From a virus, in IMG/VR virus record IMGVR_UViG_3300025598_002118, positions 1-29,304 of that record: a stretch of DNA of 29,304 nt; one strand, written 5' to 3'. A program made the position numbers and the translations under genes. Each line of letters opens with the position of its first letter. The stretch's first letter is position 1. Below the pieces are notes generated by a model, which searched no databases, was not told the DNA's origin, and saw only the letters and a program-made list of their open reading frames with translations. Of this stretch, positions 14,897 through 23,764 are shown in pieces.

Positions 14897-14915
14897 TATG
14901 CGTATTTAACGCATA
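14897..14915. repeat. Perfect 7-bp inverted repeat just upstream of a ribosome site
   Basis: TATGCGT and ACGCATA flank a 5-base loop. On the minus strand the hairpin abuts AGGAGTA, the ribosome site of the gene starting at 14886, and overlaps the stop codon of the DnaE-like gene. The loop carries TTAAATA, a weak late-box match. There is no T-run, so a role in translation or processing is more likely than termination. Confidence 0.5.
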
Positions 14916-15421
14916 AATTCTTCAAAATTTAAATTTTGTTTCAAACTGTGTATACGATGAATACCAATTAAGTATAAAACAAAACTAGCAACACTACTTC
15001 CACGTCCAACGCCCCATACTACATTATGCATACGCATAGTGTCAACAAGATATTTTAAGTATTGTAGCAGCGGTAATAGGTTGCGTTCAGCATATTCCAT
15101 TAGTTCTTGACCTGCTCGTTGTAATTCATTTTGGTCAGCACACTGGTCTAATACCCACTTAGCAATATCTAAATTTTTATATTCATCTGGCATAAACCAT
15201 TCTTGTTGGTTATTTGCATGATAGTCATGCGCACTACCATTAAGTGTTGCTAACTTTTTTAATAGTTTATAATCAATATACAAACTTTTTATTGCCGAAT
15301 TATATTTTTCAGGATCAATAATAGCAATATCATCAATAGTAAGTTGCGGATTTACATATAGTAATTGCGCTAACTCGCTATCACTTATTATGCTGCGACC
15401 ATATTCGTCAGTTTTTATCAC
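14906..15421 (-). CDS. DnaE-like fragment (bacterial DNA polymerase III alpha, palm-entry region)
   Basis: 171 residues starting with GTG (AAAGG nine bases upstream), overlapping the previous gene by 14 bases. The C-terminal 70 residues match the stretch of DnaE around its GPGRGS motif: VVWGVGRGSS (about 135-144), then S-F-V-L-Y-L-I-G-I, and finally LNFEEFMR, equal to the L-x-F-E-R-F-L that closes this segment. Upstream, PDEYKNLDIAKWVL and the following helix fit the preceding DnaE region. The protein stops just where DnaE would continue to its catalytic D-x-D, so it cannot polymerise on its own. It may bind DNA, nucleotide or the replisome, or be a relic. Recognition is by eye but the match is strong. 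Confidence 0.72.
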   Translation of the reverse strand: MIKTDEYGRSIISDSELAQLLYVNPQLTIDDIAIIDPEKYNSAIKSLYIDYKLLKKLATLNGSAHDYHANNQQEWFMPDEYKNLDIAKWVLDQCADQNELQRAGQELMEYAERNLLPLLQYLKYLVDTMRMHNVVWGVGRGSSVASFVLYLIGIHRIHSLKQNLNFEEFMR

Positions 15422-16061
15422 CTTTGATGACCTTTGGCTTCCATTTCTTTAGTGGAATAATATTATTTTTTGATTTCTTTTTATCTATTGTAACAGGCTT
15501 TTTCTGCCACTGCAAATATTCTGGCCATTCATTTTCATCATATAGCACTTCAACATCTTTTTTCTTAACTATTGGAATATCAAATGTAGTTGGAGTATTT
15601 CTAAACCACCATGCTGGTTTGTCCCAGTTCTTAAACGATAAATCAGACATTATTTCTTCATTATTGACCATATCCTCATCAACATTTAATGCAATATCAT
15701 CACTTTTATCGCATGAAACTGAAATGTATTCAAGTGACATTCGTCCTTGTGTAATACTTAAAATTTTATACCAAGTAACTATTCCTATAATAAGATTACT
15801 TGGTTGATATGGCAGTGTAATAATACGAGATTTTAATTTTTTGGTAAGAACAGGAAGTATTGGATTAGCAACATAGGAGAATATTGCATCTTGATATAAA
15901 TCTTTTATAAGACTGCGAACTCTGCCAAATGAAGTATGTGGGTCTTCTTCATTAAGTGATTCATCATTAAAACCAATAGTAATTGAATAACTACAAGGCT
16001 CAAGAATATCCTTATAACAATTTATAGCAGTAAAATCTGTGTGCCATGTTACATCGCTCAT
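15408..16061 (-). CDS. Unknown phage protein
   Basis: 217 residues, ATG overlapping the previous stop as ATGA. The first 110 residues look beta-rich (CSYSITIGF, SRIITLPYQ, LIIGIVTWYKIL, LEYISVSCD), followed by an acidic linker and a Trp-rich part (NWDKPAWWFRNTP). The C-terminus is strongly basic (KKWKPKVIKGDK). It is reminiscent of a nucleic-acid or assembly-related protein but I recognise no family. It is in the middle of the mazG operon, directly before the DnaE-like gene. Confidence 0.75.
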   Translation of the reverse strand: MSDVTWHTDFTAINCYKDILEPCSYSITIGFNDESLNEEDPHTSFGRVRSLIKDLYQDAIFSYVANPILPVLTKKLKSRIITLPYQPSNLIIGIVTWYKILSITQGRMSLEYISVSCDKSDDIALNVDEDMVNNEEIMSDLSFKNWDKPAWWFRNTPTTFDIPIVKKKDVEVLYDENEWPEYLQWQKKPVTIDKKKSKNNIIPLKKWKPKVIKGDKN

Positions 16062-16294
16062 CCTATGTCCAAACTATCATTAAAAATTGGATTTTGTTTT
16101 GCAGCACTTGCTTCTGCTGCATATCGCTTGTTAATTTCTTCTTGATAAATGAATAATGCAGCACGTATTTGGTTTACCATATTAGAATTGCCCATTTTAC
16201 CCATAAAACTAATTTTTTTATGTAAATCGTTACTTGCCTTCAACAAATCTTCTAATGATTTTTTTGATAAATCTTCAACCATAGGGTTAAACAT
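16058..16294 (-). CDS. Small helical unknown protein
   Basis: 78 residues from the ATG at 16294, which overlaps the mazG stop as TAATG and has GGAG eight bases upstream. The frame extends further upstream but inside mazG. The sequence is almost entirely helical with a coiled-coil look (SLEDLLKASNDLHKKI, then QIRAALFIYQEEINKRY). This resembles small helical proteins in T4-like phages, with no known function that I can state. Confidence 0.75.
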   Translation of the reverse strand: MFNPMVEDLSKKSLEDLLKASNDLHKKISFMGKMGNSNMVNQIRAALFIYQEEINKRYAAEASAAKQNPIFNDSLDIG

Positions 16295-16710
16295 TATAAA
16301 TCTCCACTTTTGCGATTTTCGCTGTGCCAAGCATCAAAACTACCGCCTGGATAACGACTTTCAAGTTTTTTTACATTTTCATTAATTACATCATTTGGAT
16401 CAAGTCCAAGTGCTGTGCAAGCATTCATCCAATACCAGATAATGTCACCAAGTTCACGCTTCATGTGAAATACATTTTCAGCATTAAGTGGTTTTCCTTG
16501 AAAAAACATCTTCTTAATAATTTCGTTAAATTCGCCGCTTTCAGCACTTAATCCCATACCAGCAGTTAGTAATAGTGCGGGGTTAATTTTCGTGCGATCT
16601 TCTTGATATTGACTTAGTTGGTCAAAACGTTCAGTGAACGAATATTCATGTTTGCTTTGCGCACTAGTTACTTCTAGCACAAAATCTTGATACATTTTTA
16701 GATCAGTCAT
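16294..16710 (-). CDS. mazG: MazG-like nucleotide pyrophosphohydrolase
   Basis: 138 residues. An all-alpha NTP-PPase signature is present: SAESGEFNE (Glu57 and Glu60) and, 26 residues later, ELGDIIWYW (Glu86 and Asp89), the E-x-x-E ... E-x-x-D metal-binding set. KLESRYPGGSFD near 115-126 and SENRK at the C-terminus are also typical of phage MazG. These enzymes hydrolyse (d)NTPs to monophosphates; a role in altering host nucleotide pools or alarmones has been debated. It heads an operon behind a sigma70-type promoter and has AGGAG eight bases before the ATG. Confidence 0.88.
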   Translation of the reverse strand: MTDLKMYQDFVLEVTSAQSKHEYSFTERFDQLSQYQEDRTKINPALLLTAGMGLSAESGEFNEIIKKMFFQGKPLNAENVFHMKRELGDIIWYWMNACTALGLDPNDVINENVKKLESRYPGGSFDAWHSENRKSGDL

Positions 16711-16728
16711 TATTAAACTCCTGATTTT

Positions 16729-16757
16729 AATATAATCGCTGATGTATCAAAAGTCAA
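16729..16757 (-). promoter_or_regulatory. Sigma70-type promoter of the mazG operon
   Basis: TTGACT at 16757-16752, a 17-base spacer, and TATATT at 16734-16729. The predicted start leaves a 12-base leader with AGGAG. It sits just after the stop of the virion gene upstream. Confidence 0.75.
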
Positions 16758-16760
16758 TAA

Positions 16761-17669
16761 TTATAACTGTGTGCGGAACCACTGATTCACGGTTGGATTA
16801 CGTGGCGAACCAACAAAAGTATATCCAAGATGAGTATTAGAAGTAAGTGTAGTTGTATTGCCGTTAATTGTATTACCAGCAACTATAAACAAGTTACTTA
16901 CGTTTACATTTGCACTAATTGTTAGGAATTGACCATCAATAGGGTTACTAGGTAGCGTAACTTTAACATTAGCAAGTGCACCAGCAGCACCATTATCAAG
17001 AATTAACTTACTTACAGCTGTAACGTTTGATGTATTCAAATAACTTGCGCCATTACTAATGTTTGCATAAGAGTAATCAGGATTCATACGAGGGCGACTT
17101 AGTGGGAAGATAGTATACGAAGCACCACCATCATCGCTGATGATTTCATACCAATAGTATCCTGTGCCGCTCTGAGTATAACCAATACTATTGTTAATTT
17201 GATTATAATCTTGTAGGTATTGTGTTCCGTATATTAAACCTGCTGGCCAAATAACACGATGTGTTGTGCTAGTAACGTTAATACGAACACGAATACGACC
17301 TACTGTGCCTGCTGCTGGAAAATTTGTGAAAGCAATAGTAATTGTGCCGTTTGTTTGAACACGATGATAATGTGCACGGCTATGGTCTAGAGTAACGTTA
17401 GTGCTAACAATACCATTATCATATTCAGTCTCACGAAAATCTTGATATTGTGCGCTTGTAATTAGTGTGCCAGCCATGTTATTGTTTAAGGTAGTGCCAG
17501 TTAAAGCACTCTTTACAATTGCTTTGCTTTGCAAATCACTTAATTCACTTTGCGTGTAAGCAAAGTTATTTTTAATATTGGTGAAGTTATCACGAAAACC
17601 CTGGCTATCATTATCAACGCCAGCAACAGGATATGCACCATTTATATTATTTGGATTGACATTACTCAT
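16761..17669 (-). CDS. Virion fibre/tail-associated protein
   Basis: 302 residues, rich in Asn, Thr, Ser and Gly. The N-terminus (about 18-50) includes GVDNDSQGFRDNFTNIKNNF, a segment very like the INVG-type start of the neighbouring 733-residue protein and common in T4-like aquatic phage structural proteins. The rest is strand-rich with GYYWYEIISDDGG and repeats of Asn/Thr turns; the C-terminal 90 residues (KLILDNGAAGALANVKV onward) parallel the end of the 733-residue protein, suggesting a shared fold or common assembly domain. It has an exact TATAAATA box upstream. Function in adsorption or tail decoration is inferred. Confidence 0.8.
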   Translation of the reverse strand: MSNVNPNNINGAYPVAGVDNDSQGFRDNFTNIKNNFAYTQSELSDLQSKAIVKSALTGTTLNNNMAGTLITSAQYQDFRETEYDNGIVSTNVTLDHSRAHYHRVQTNGTITIAFTNFPAAGTVGRIRVRINVTSTTHRVIWPAGLIYGTQYLQDYNQINNSIGYTQSGTGYYWYEIISDDGGASYTIFPLSRPRMNPDYSYANISNGASYLNTSNVTAVSKLILDNGAAGALANVKVTLPSNPIDGQFLTISANVNVSNLFIVAGNTINGNTTTLTSNTHLGYTFVGSPRNPTVNQWFRTQL

Positions 17670-17688
17670 TTATTTTTTCCAACTATTG

Positions 17689-17696
17689 TATTTATA
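17689..17696 (-). promoter_or_regulatory. T4-late-like promoter TATAAATA
   Basis: Exact match, 19 bases before the ATG at 17669, giving a leader of about 14 bases with a GGA ribosome site. A second box, AATAAATA, lies nine bases further upstream (17698-17705) and overlaps the previous stop codon. Confidence 0.65.
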
Positions 17697-17700
17697 ATAT

Positions 17701-20700
17701 TTATTGTAAGATATTTTGGCGAGGGAATTTTAAATAACTGTCGCCATCAAATGGCAACAAATATTGATCTTGGTTATTGATAAACTGTGTTTTGTGAGTA
17801 TCAAAAGTAGTAGGTGATTTTGATTGTATAGTTTGAACATTAACACTTACATACTTTGGAACAGTTTGGCTATTAATTCCAATATTGGCTGCACTATATT
17901 GTAATGTTTGATCCGCCTTGCTGCCATATTGTACTAACACAACTTGATTGACTAATATCTGTTGAATAAACGTTAGTGTAACAGTATTATTTGCGATTGA
18001 GATGCTCCAAACTCCACCACGCTCATTTATTTTGTATGAACCATTAGTAACTTCTGTATAACCTGGCACTATTGCGCTATTCAAATTCCATCCATTATTT
18101 GTCAAGAAAGGAAACTCACTTGCATTATAATTTTCTTGCGTTGAAAATACGATTGTTTTGCCATTCCAATCACCGCTTTGGTCGCCATCTAATCCGCCAA
18201 GAGCATTTATTTGATCTATTGTATGATTATTAATAGAATCAAATGGTAAATCTAATGCATAAGAAACATATGCTGATGGATTGATTCCTAAAACATAACC
18301 TGTATCAAATGTTGTGTATTTTTTATCAAGGAACTTACCTGTAGTTACATTAAAATTTGCATCAAGATTGTTATCTAAAATATATCTATCAACTACAAAT
18401 GGTATTTGTTTAATATCTGTTTGCAGATAGTTATTAAGCAAATAAAGAACTTTTTCGCCTGTGCCTGGTTTCAAATAAGCCAATACTGCGCCTGTAGTAA
18501 AACCTAAAATTTGACCATTTGGTTGAATACTTGTTTGCCAACTAGGTAAAGTATTGCTATTGGTTTCACCAATTGCTACGATTAAATCATCTTGCATGAG
18601 ATTAAGATCATTTGGATATAATCTAGTGCCATTTTGTAGCACAAAACTACTTGACGGTATGCTTACAGTTTCAATACCATTTTTAAAATTGTATGTTTTT
18701 GTATCTTCTAATAAGTTAACGTATATCACATCATATAGCGCATTACCATTACTATCGCTAGCCGTTGCATAATTGTAATTGCCAAAATAAAACTTTTTAT
18801 TATAGTGTCTGCGTGACATAGCAGCAATATAAGAACTACTTTGTGTCGGTGTTAAGCCATAACCAACCAAAACCTTAATATCTTTTTGTATGCCCCAATA
18901 TGGATCATTAGGTCTATAAATTTCATCTGGTTTGAAATAATCTGTGTTTCCTAAAATAGAATTAATAATATTTCGTTTATCAATACTAGGCAAACAAGCC
19001 ATATACAAATTATCATAAGGTGAATACGTTACGGTATTAACAGTTAAATTAAAAGTTTTTTGGCTGTTGATACTTTTACTATAATCATATGTGTTTACAA
19101 TAAACTTATAAGTTCTATCAATAGTGGTTGGTTGTAGTGTTACACCAATATTGGAATTAGTAACGTCAAAAGTTGTAGTGCCTTTATCTAAACTAAATTC
19201 TTGGAAACTAACTCTGCCACTGATACTTCCATCATTTAGTAATGTTAAACCTTGTGGTATTTTGCTGCCGCTTGCCAGTGAGTAATAAAGATTTCTACCG
19301 CTTGAAGATACTGCTGCTACAGAAAGTTCGCTGATATCGCCTGCATTAATGCTTCCTAAATTACTATCTGTTAGCCAAGTAATTCCTAAATTTAGTGAGC
19401 CTAAAATTGTAATAGAAAATACTTGATAAGAACTTACGATGTTTGGGTCTGCTAAACTATAAACTTGAACACTAAAATTATAGGTTTGATTAATATATGA
19501 TTGTGGCGGCACATATCCAGTTAACCAACCAGTAGATGAATCTAAACTTAGACCTGGTGGTAAGCCAAATGTGCTAGGATCAAATGGTGAACTATCCCAT
19601 GCTACTACATCAAATCCAGTATCACCACCGCCTACAACTGAATAGCCTACTTGAACGTTATCGTAATCTATTCCTTGAAACTGAAAAGAAAAATAATTAC
19701 CACTTTGGAAAGTTGAGTAATCACCTAGTGATGTAGTCAAAAGCACTGGTAATCTGTAATTAGTTTCATCAGCAGTAAAGTTAGTATCATCATCTGTTAG
19801 TAGCGAATTATCAGCAGTTAAACTTTGATGATTAATTACGGTAATACTATAATTTTTAATATCAACACCTTTACCATCACTTACTTGAACTGTGAAATAA
19901 TAAACTATTTTGCCAATATTAATAAAACTTTGTCCTGGCGCAAGTTGTAGATTTGTTTCATCAAAAGGTGAAGAATCAAATGGATATGCATCTGTGTCCC
20001 AACCAATAGGCGGCACATAATTAGGAATTAGTGGACCACTAATTATACCATCACTACTTAAACTAGTTCCTAGTGGCAGCGATCCATTAATTATAGAAAA
20101 AGTAAGAGTATCATTATTCAAGTCTACGGCACTAAGTGGAACACTAATCACTATACCATCTGAAAATTCACCTAGACTTTTGTAATTACTTGTAAGCAAT
20201 TGTGGAGGATAGTTACCTGTAATTGTTATACTAAAGTTTCTATCGGTAATTAAACCACTTGCGCCTATTGCACGAACTGTAAAATTACTTGTTCTATCTT
20301 GTGTAACTGCTTCTGGCACACCATCGATACTGTATGTGTCTTTTGGATTACCAGTTACTTGACCGCTGCTATCAATTTGTAATCCATTTGGTAACTTTCC
20401 TGCAATTAGTTTATAGTTAACATCTTTACCATCTGGTTGTCCGCTAGGATCAACTGCTTGTAGTCCAAGTTCAAAATATTGCAGCGATTGTATTTTACCT
20501 AAATTGCCATTTGGCGTAACCCACACTGGATATTGTGTTGCATATCCTTGCGCATTTTCAATAGTTAAAACATCTATCTGTTGAAAAAGAGTATCACCTA
20601 TTACATAAGGATAAACAGGATTACCGTTATTATCAACTGTGCAGAAGTAAGCATACGTTCCGCTAGGATAATCTGGCGTTACACAATAACGACCATTATG

Positions 20701-21522
20701 CACATCAAGATCACCGCTACCCACAAATTGGTAATCTTCAATAAACATTCCCATAGGATAGGTTGCTAAATCATAAGCAGTAGTTCCAGTGCGATACGAA
20801 GAAGATTTTAACCCATAACCGCTTGCTAAATTTTTGACGCCACTGGTATTATCAAGTGGATTTACATAACCACTTGGTCCATAAATTGGAAAACCATCTA
20901 ATGAAAAACCTAATATTTTGCTATGACCATCTGGAAAATAAAGTGAACCACCTAGATAAGATATAACATTCGCATCGGGCAGTCCATGAACCGTGCTGCT
21001 ATAAGGACGACCACCACTGCCACTAATCCAAATAGGTGCAAAACTATAGTCATTATAAAAATATTGACCTGTTGTAGTAGCACGACCGCCTGCATAATCT
21101 TGTTTATACCAGTGCAAACCATTTAAAATTTGGTTTTGTCGCACACCATTTGCATATGTTTGATCAAAATGAAAACCTGCTGGTGTAGTAAAACCAAATG
21201 GTGGACTAGTATCAACTGCGGCTGGATATATTGCTACACCGTTAAGCCAAAAACCTACAAGTTGTTGACCAGTTGTCATAGGATTAGCGGTTAAACTTTT
21301 ACCACTATTATCTACCCAACTGCGATTATAATATTGTGCAAGTGCGATTGTTGATTCGTATATGCTACCATAGCCGTGATATGGCAAACCTACTGCTGTA
21401 AAATTTACTGTATTAGCAATAATATTATTAATTTTTACATTTTGAAGAAATGACCAATTGTCACTTACGTTTATTAAACGTCCAAGTTCAAAATTGGTTG
21501 CTAATCCATTAAATGACACCAT
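17701..21522 (-). CDS. Large virion protein with YHYH domain and Ig-like repeats
   Basis: 1273 residues, the largest gene here. Residues about 85-300 look like a YHYH domain: FWLNGVAIYP, HFDQTYANGV, then GFSLDGFPIYGP (205-216) and DLDVHNGRYCVTPDYPSGTY (271-290), all hallmarks of that family. At least four Ig-like putative repeats (He_PIG type) follow, each with a leading x-G-x-L-P-x-G-L and a closing G-x-I/V-x-G: about 345-435, 440-562, 600-706 and 715-828. The C-terminal 440 residues are of unknown fold. The protein is probably a tail fibre, baseplate-decorating or adhesin subunit. It has a late-type box and GGAG before the start, between two other virion genes. Confidence 0.85.
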   Translation of the reverse strand: MVSFNGLATNFELGRLINVSDNWSFLQNVKINNIIANTVNFTAVGLPYHGYGSIYESTIALAQYYNRSWVDNSGKSLTANPMTTGQQLVGFWLNGVAIYPAAVDTSPPFGFTTPAGFHFDQTYANGVRQNQILNGLHWYKQDYAGGRATTTGQYFYNDYSFAPIWISGSGGRPYSSTVHGLPDANVISYLGGSLYFPDGHSKILGFSLDGFPIYGPSGYVNPLDNTSGVKNLASGYGLKSSSYRTGTTAYDLATYPMGMFIEDYQFVGSGDLDVHNGRYCVTPDYPSGTYAYFCTVDNNGNPVYPYVIGDTLFQQIDVLTIENAQGYATQYPVWVTPNGNLGKIQSLQYFELGLQAVDPSGQPDGKDVNYKLIAGKLPNGLQIDSSGQVTGNPKDTYSIDGVPEAVTQDRTSNFTVRAIGASGLITDRNFSITITGNYPPQLLTSNYKSLGEFSDGIVISVPLSAVDLNNDTLTFSIINGSLPLGTSLSSDGIISGPLIPNYVPPIGWDTDAYPFDSSPFDETNLQLAPGQSFINIGKIVYYFTVQVSDGKGVDIKNYSITVINHQSLTADNSLLTDDDTNFTADETNYRLPVLLTTSLGDYSTFQSGNYFSFQFQGIDYDNVQVGYSVVGGGDTGFDVVAWDSSPFDPSTFGLPPGLSLDSSTGWLTGYVPPQSYINQTYNFSVQVYSLADPNIVSSYQVFSITILGSLNLGITWLTDSNLGSINAGDISELSVAAVSSSGRNLYYSLASGSKIPQGLTLLNDGSISGRVSFQEFSLDKGTTTFDVTNSNIGVTLQPTTIDRTYKFIVNTYDYSKSINSQKTFNLTVNTVTYSPYDNLYMACLPSIDKRNIINSILGNTDYFKPDEIYRPNDPYWGIQKDIKVLVGYGLTPTQSSSYIAAMSRRHYNKKFYFGNYNYATASDSNGNALYDVIYVNLLEDTKTYNFKNGIETVSIPSSSFVLQNGTRLYPNDLNLMQDDLIVAIGETNSNTLPSWQTSIQPNGQILGFTTGAVLAYLKPGTGEKVLYLLNNYLQTDIKQIPFVVDRYILDNNLDANFNVTTGKFLDKKYTTFDTGYVLGINPSAYVSYALDLPFDSINNHTIDQINALGGLDGDQSGDWNGKTIVFSTQENYNASEFPFLTNNGWNLNSAIVPGYTEVTNGSYKINERGGVWSISIANNTVTLTFIQQILVNQVVLVQYGSKADQTLQYSAANIGINSQTVPKYVSVNVQTIQSKSPTTFDTHKTQFINNQDQYLLPFDGDSYLKFPRQNILQ

Positions 21523-21543
21523 AAGTGTGCTACTCCACTAGGA

Positions 21544-21551
21544 TATTTATT
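21544..21551 (-). promoter_or_regulatory. T4-late-like promoter box AATAAATA
   Basis: Seven of eight bases match TATAAATA. It lies 21 bases before the ATG at 21522 with GGAG between, next to the stop of the upstream virion gene. Confidence 0.5.
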
Positions 21552-21554
21552 GGA

Positions 21555-23756
21555 TTAGTTCACCCTTATCCAACGTGGGCCACCAGGCAATTGTTGTGGT
21601 ATTGGATTACCATTATATGGCGCATATTTTACATAGTGCCAACTATAGGGAGTTGTAGGACTTATACTAGTTACGTTACCTTGAACTGTGCTATCATTAG
21701 CAATAATGCGTAAACTACTGACTGTAATATTACTACCGATTGTAAGTCTTGTTCCATCGCTCAGGTTTGCATTTGCTGGTAAATACACATTTGCAATCGC
21801 TACAGTTCCACCAGCAGTATTGTCAAGTATAAGAGTTGAAACGTTACCATAAAGTGTAACTGTATTGCTTGTGCTATTAGCAAGATTTGCAAAATTATAA
21901 CCATTAATAGAGATATAACCTACCACATAACTTGCGCTAGAAACACCGTTGGCAGCAATATTTGCATTTTGATAATAAGTTGGAAGATAGTTAGCAACGC
22001 TAGCATTACTATACAACCCTGTAAGATATTGTGCGCTACCTACAAAGTATGTGGCATTAACATTACCAGTTGTATTAACATTACCTGCATTTATATTGCC
22101 ACTATAGGTTGGTAGATAAGCAGCAGCAGTAGCATTACTATACAAACCTGTTAATAAACTACCATTACCAATAAAGAAATTACCGCTAATATTACCAGTA
22201 GTTAAAATTGTATTAGCAGTAATGTTACCAATATATGATGGTAAGTAAGTTGTAAGATATGCACTTGCTTGAGTGTTACTATATAGTCCGCTTAAAGTAG
22301 AACCATTACCATAATAGAATGTAGATGTAACATTACCAGTTGAACTTAGATTTCCTACAGTTAAATTGCTTGTAACTTTTGCGTTACCAGTAATTTGAAG
22401 TTTGGTGCTGCCATCATCTGTTCCACCAACAACCCAACGACCACTAGTAATACGGCCTGCTTCATTAGATGCTAGAGTTCCGTCTGTATGGAATACGATT
22501 GCTTTGCCAACACTTGCAGTTCCAATAGCAATATTACCGTTTGCAACATAAAGATAAGCATCATTTGGATATGTGATTGTATAACTGCTGTTGTTATAGT
22601 TGTTTGCATTTATGCCAAGATCAACATAATAAGCACTATCGTTACCATTATTTGCAGTAGCAACAATATCAGCACTTGTGCTGCTGCCATTACCTATGTT
22701 TTGAATGTTAATTTGTGTATAGTTTGTGCTATTCTCTACAAAACTTGCTGTCAAATAAGTTGTAGGAACTGTACCTGGTGGACCAACAATAATATCGTAA
22801 GTTCCAACTAAATTGCCAGCATATATGTTGCCGCCACTTACTGTAATGTTACTTGTGGCTGTAAGATTAGCAGCATTAATATTGCCGCTGGCATTAATAT
22901 TACCAGTAACACCGACACCACCTAACGTGACAAGCGCACCATTTGTGTATGAATTACTCACAGCGGTGCTTAGCATATAAACTTCTGTTGCGCTGCTTAC
23001 TACTAAATCAGCAATACCATCAGGATCAATTGTTAAATTTGCGCCACTACCACTAAGTGTAGTAATCGTATTGGAAACAACGTTTCCAGCATACAGATTA
23101 CTTGTTGCAGTTATGTTACCACCACTAAGATTGCCTGTATAGATTGAAAGATAAGCAGCAACATTACTGTTACCATAAGCACTAGGTGTAATACCGCTTA
23201 ATCCACTTAAATAATAACCATTACCTAAAACATAGCCAGCAGTAGCCAGATTACCAGCAGCAGCGATATTTGAGTTGCTATAAAGAGTTGTAATATTTGC
23301 AATTTGAATATTAACGCTAATCAAATTACCAATTGTAGTAACATTTGATAGGTTGTTTCCAGTAAAGTTTTGAGCATTAATGGCTGTGCCAGCAGTAGTT
23401 GCATAAAGTGCAGTAGTAGCAAGTGTGGATGTACTAGCAGTTCCGCTTAAGTTACCAATAATTGGGTAAACTGTGTTTGTAGTAATTTGACCTGTAAATG
23501 TTGCGGTATTTGCTACCATAGATACAAAGTTTGTATTATTTGCAACAATTGCAGCATTATTTGCTATAACAACATTAGCAAGACCAGGCGCAAGAGTTAG
23601 GTTAGCACCAGGCGTGTGTGTATAATAGGTATCGCTAGTGTTTAGATTACCAAAAATTTGACTAAAATTGTTATTAGTTTTTAGTAATGCTGTGCGTATT
23701 GGGTCGCCAGTGCCATCATTTGCAAACGCACCAACATTAATAACCTCTTGAACCAT
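21555..23756 (-). CDS. Repetitive tail-fibre-like virion protein
   Basis: 733 residues. The first 45 residues include INVGAFANDGTGDPIRTALL and NNNFSQIFGN, a common start of T4-like aquatic phage fibre/structural proteins. The rest is dominated by Asn, Thr, Gly, Ser, Ala and Tyr in repeats such as GNGS-x-L-x-GLYSN, T-x-GN-x-x and AAYLPTY, suited to a beta-helical or trimeric shaft. The C-terminal part (about 640-733, with LILDNTAGGTVAIANVYLP) parallels the end of the 302-residue protein downstream. CAGGAG sits in the arm of a hairpin just before the ATG. A role in host recognition is inferred. Confidence 0.82.
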   Translation of the reverse strand: MVQEVINVGAFANDGTGDPIRTALLKTNNNFSQIFGNLNTSDTYYTHTPGANLTLAPGLANVVIANNAAIVANNTNFVSMVANTATFTGQITTNTVYPIIGNLSGTASTSTLATTALYATTAGTAINAQNFTGNNLSNVTTIGNLISVNIQIANITTLYSNSNIAAAGNLATAGYVLGNGYYLSGLSGITPSAYGNSNVAAYLSIYTGNLSGGNITATSNLYAGNVVSNTITTLSGSGANLTIDPDGIADLVVSSATEVYMLSTAVSNSYTNGALVTLGGVGVTGNINASGNINAANLTATSNITVSGGNIYAGNLVGTYDIIVGPPGTVPTTYLTASFVENSTNYTQINIQNIGNGSSTSADIVATANNGNDSAYYVDLGINANNYNNSSYTITYPNDAYLYVANGNIAIGTASVGKAIVFHTDGTLASNEAGRITSGRWVVGGTDDGSTKLQITGNAKVTSNLTVGNLSSTGNVTSTFYYGNGSTLSGLYSNTQASAYLTTYLPSYIGNITANTILTTGNISGNFFIGNGSLLTGLYSNATAAAYLPTYSGNINAGNVNTTGNVNATYFVGSAQYLTGLYSNASVANYLPTYYQNANIAANGVSSASYVVGYISINGYNFANLANSTSNTVTLYGNVSTLILDNTAGGTVAIANVYLPANANLSDGTRLTIGSNITVSSLRIIANDSTVQGNVTSISPTTPYSWHYVKYAPYNGNPIPQQLPGGPRWIRVN
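21975..22330 (-). repeat. Tandem coding repeats in the fibre gene
   Basis: Three units of roughly 40 codons encode the pattern GN(G/A)-x-x-L-(S/T)-GLYSN-x-(A/S)-x-A-x-YL-x-TY. They are centred near 22270, 22140 and 22010 and diverge in DNA while keeping the protein pattern. A looser copy (YYLSGLSG ... VAAYLSIY) lies near 23110-23235. Confidence 0.7.
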
Positions 23757-23764
23757 TTAGAACT

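Noticed and set aside
22488-22811. Long plus-strand open frames inside the fibre gene and elsewhere
   Set aside because: They mirror low-complexity Asn/Thr/Gly coding on the minus strand, have no supporting ribosome sites or domain content, and lie within clear genes.
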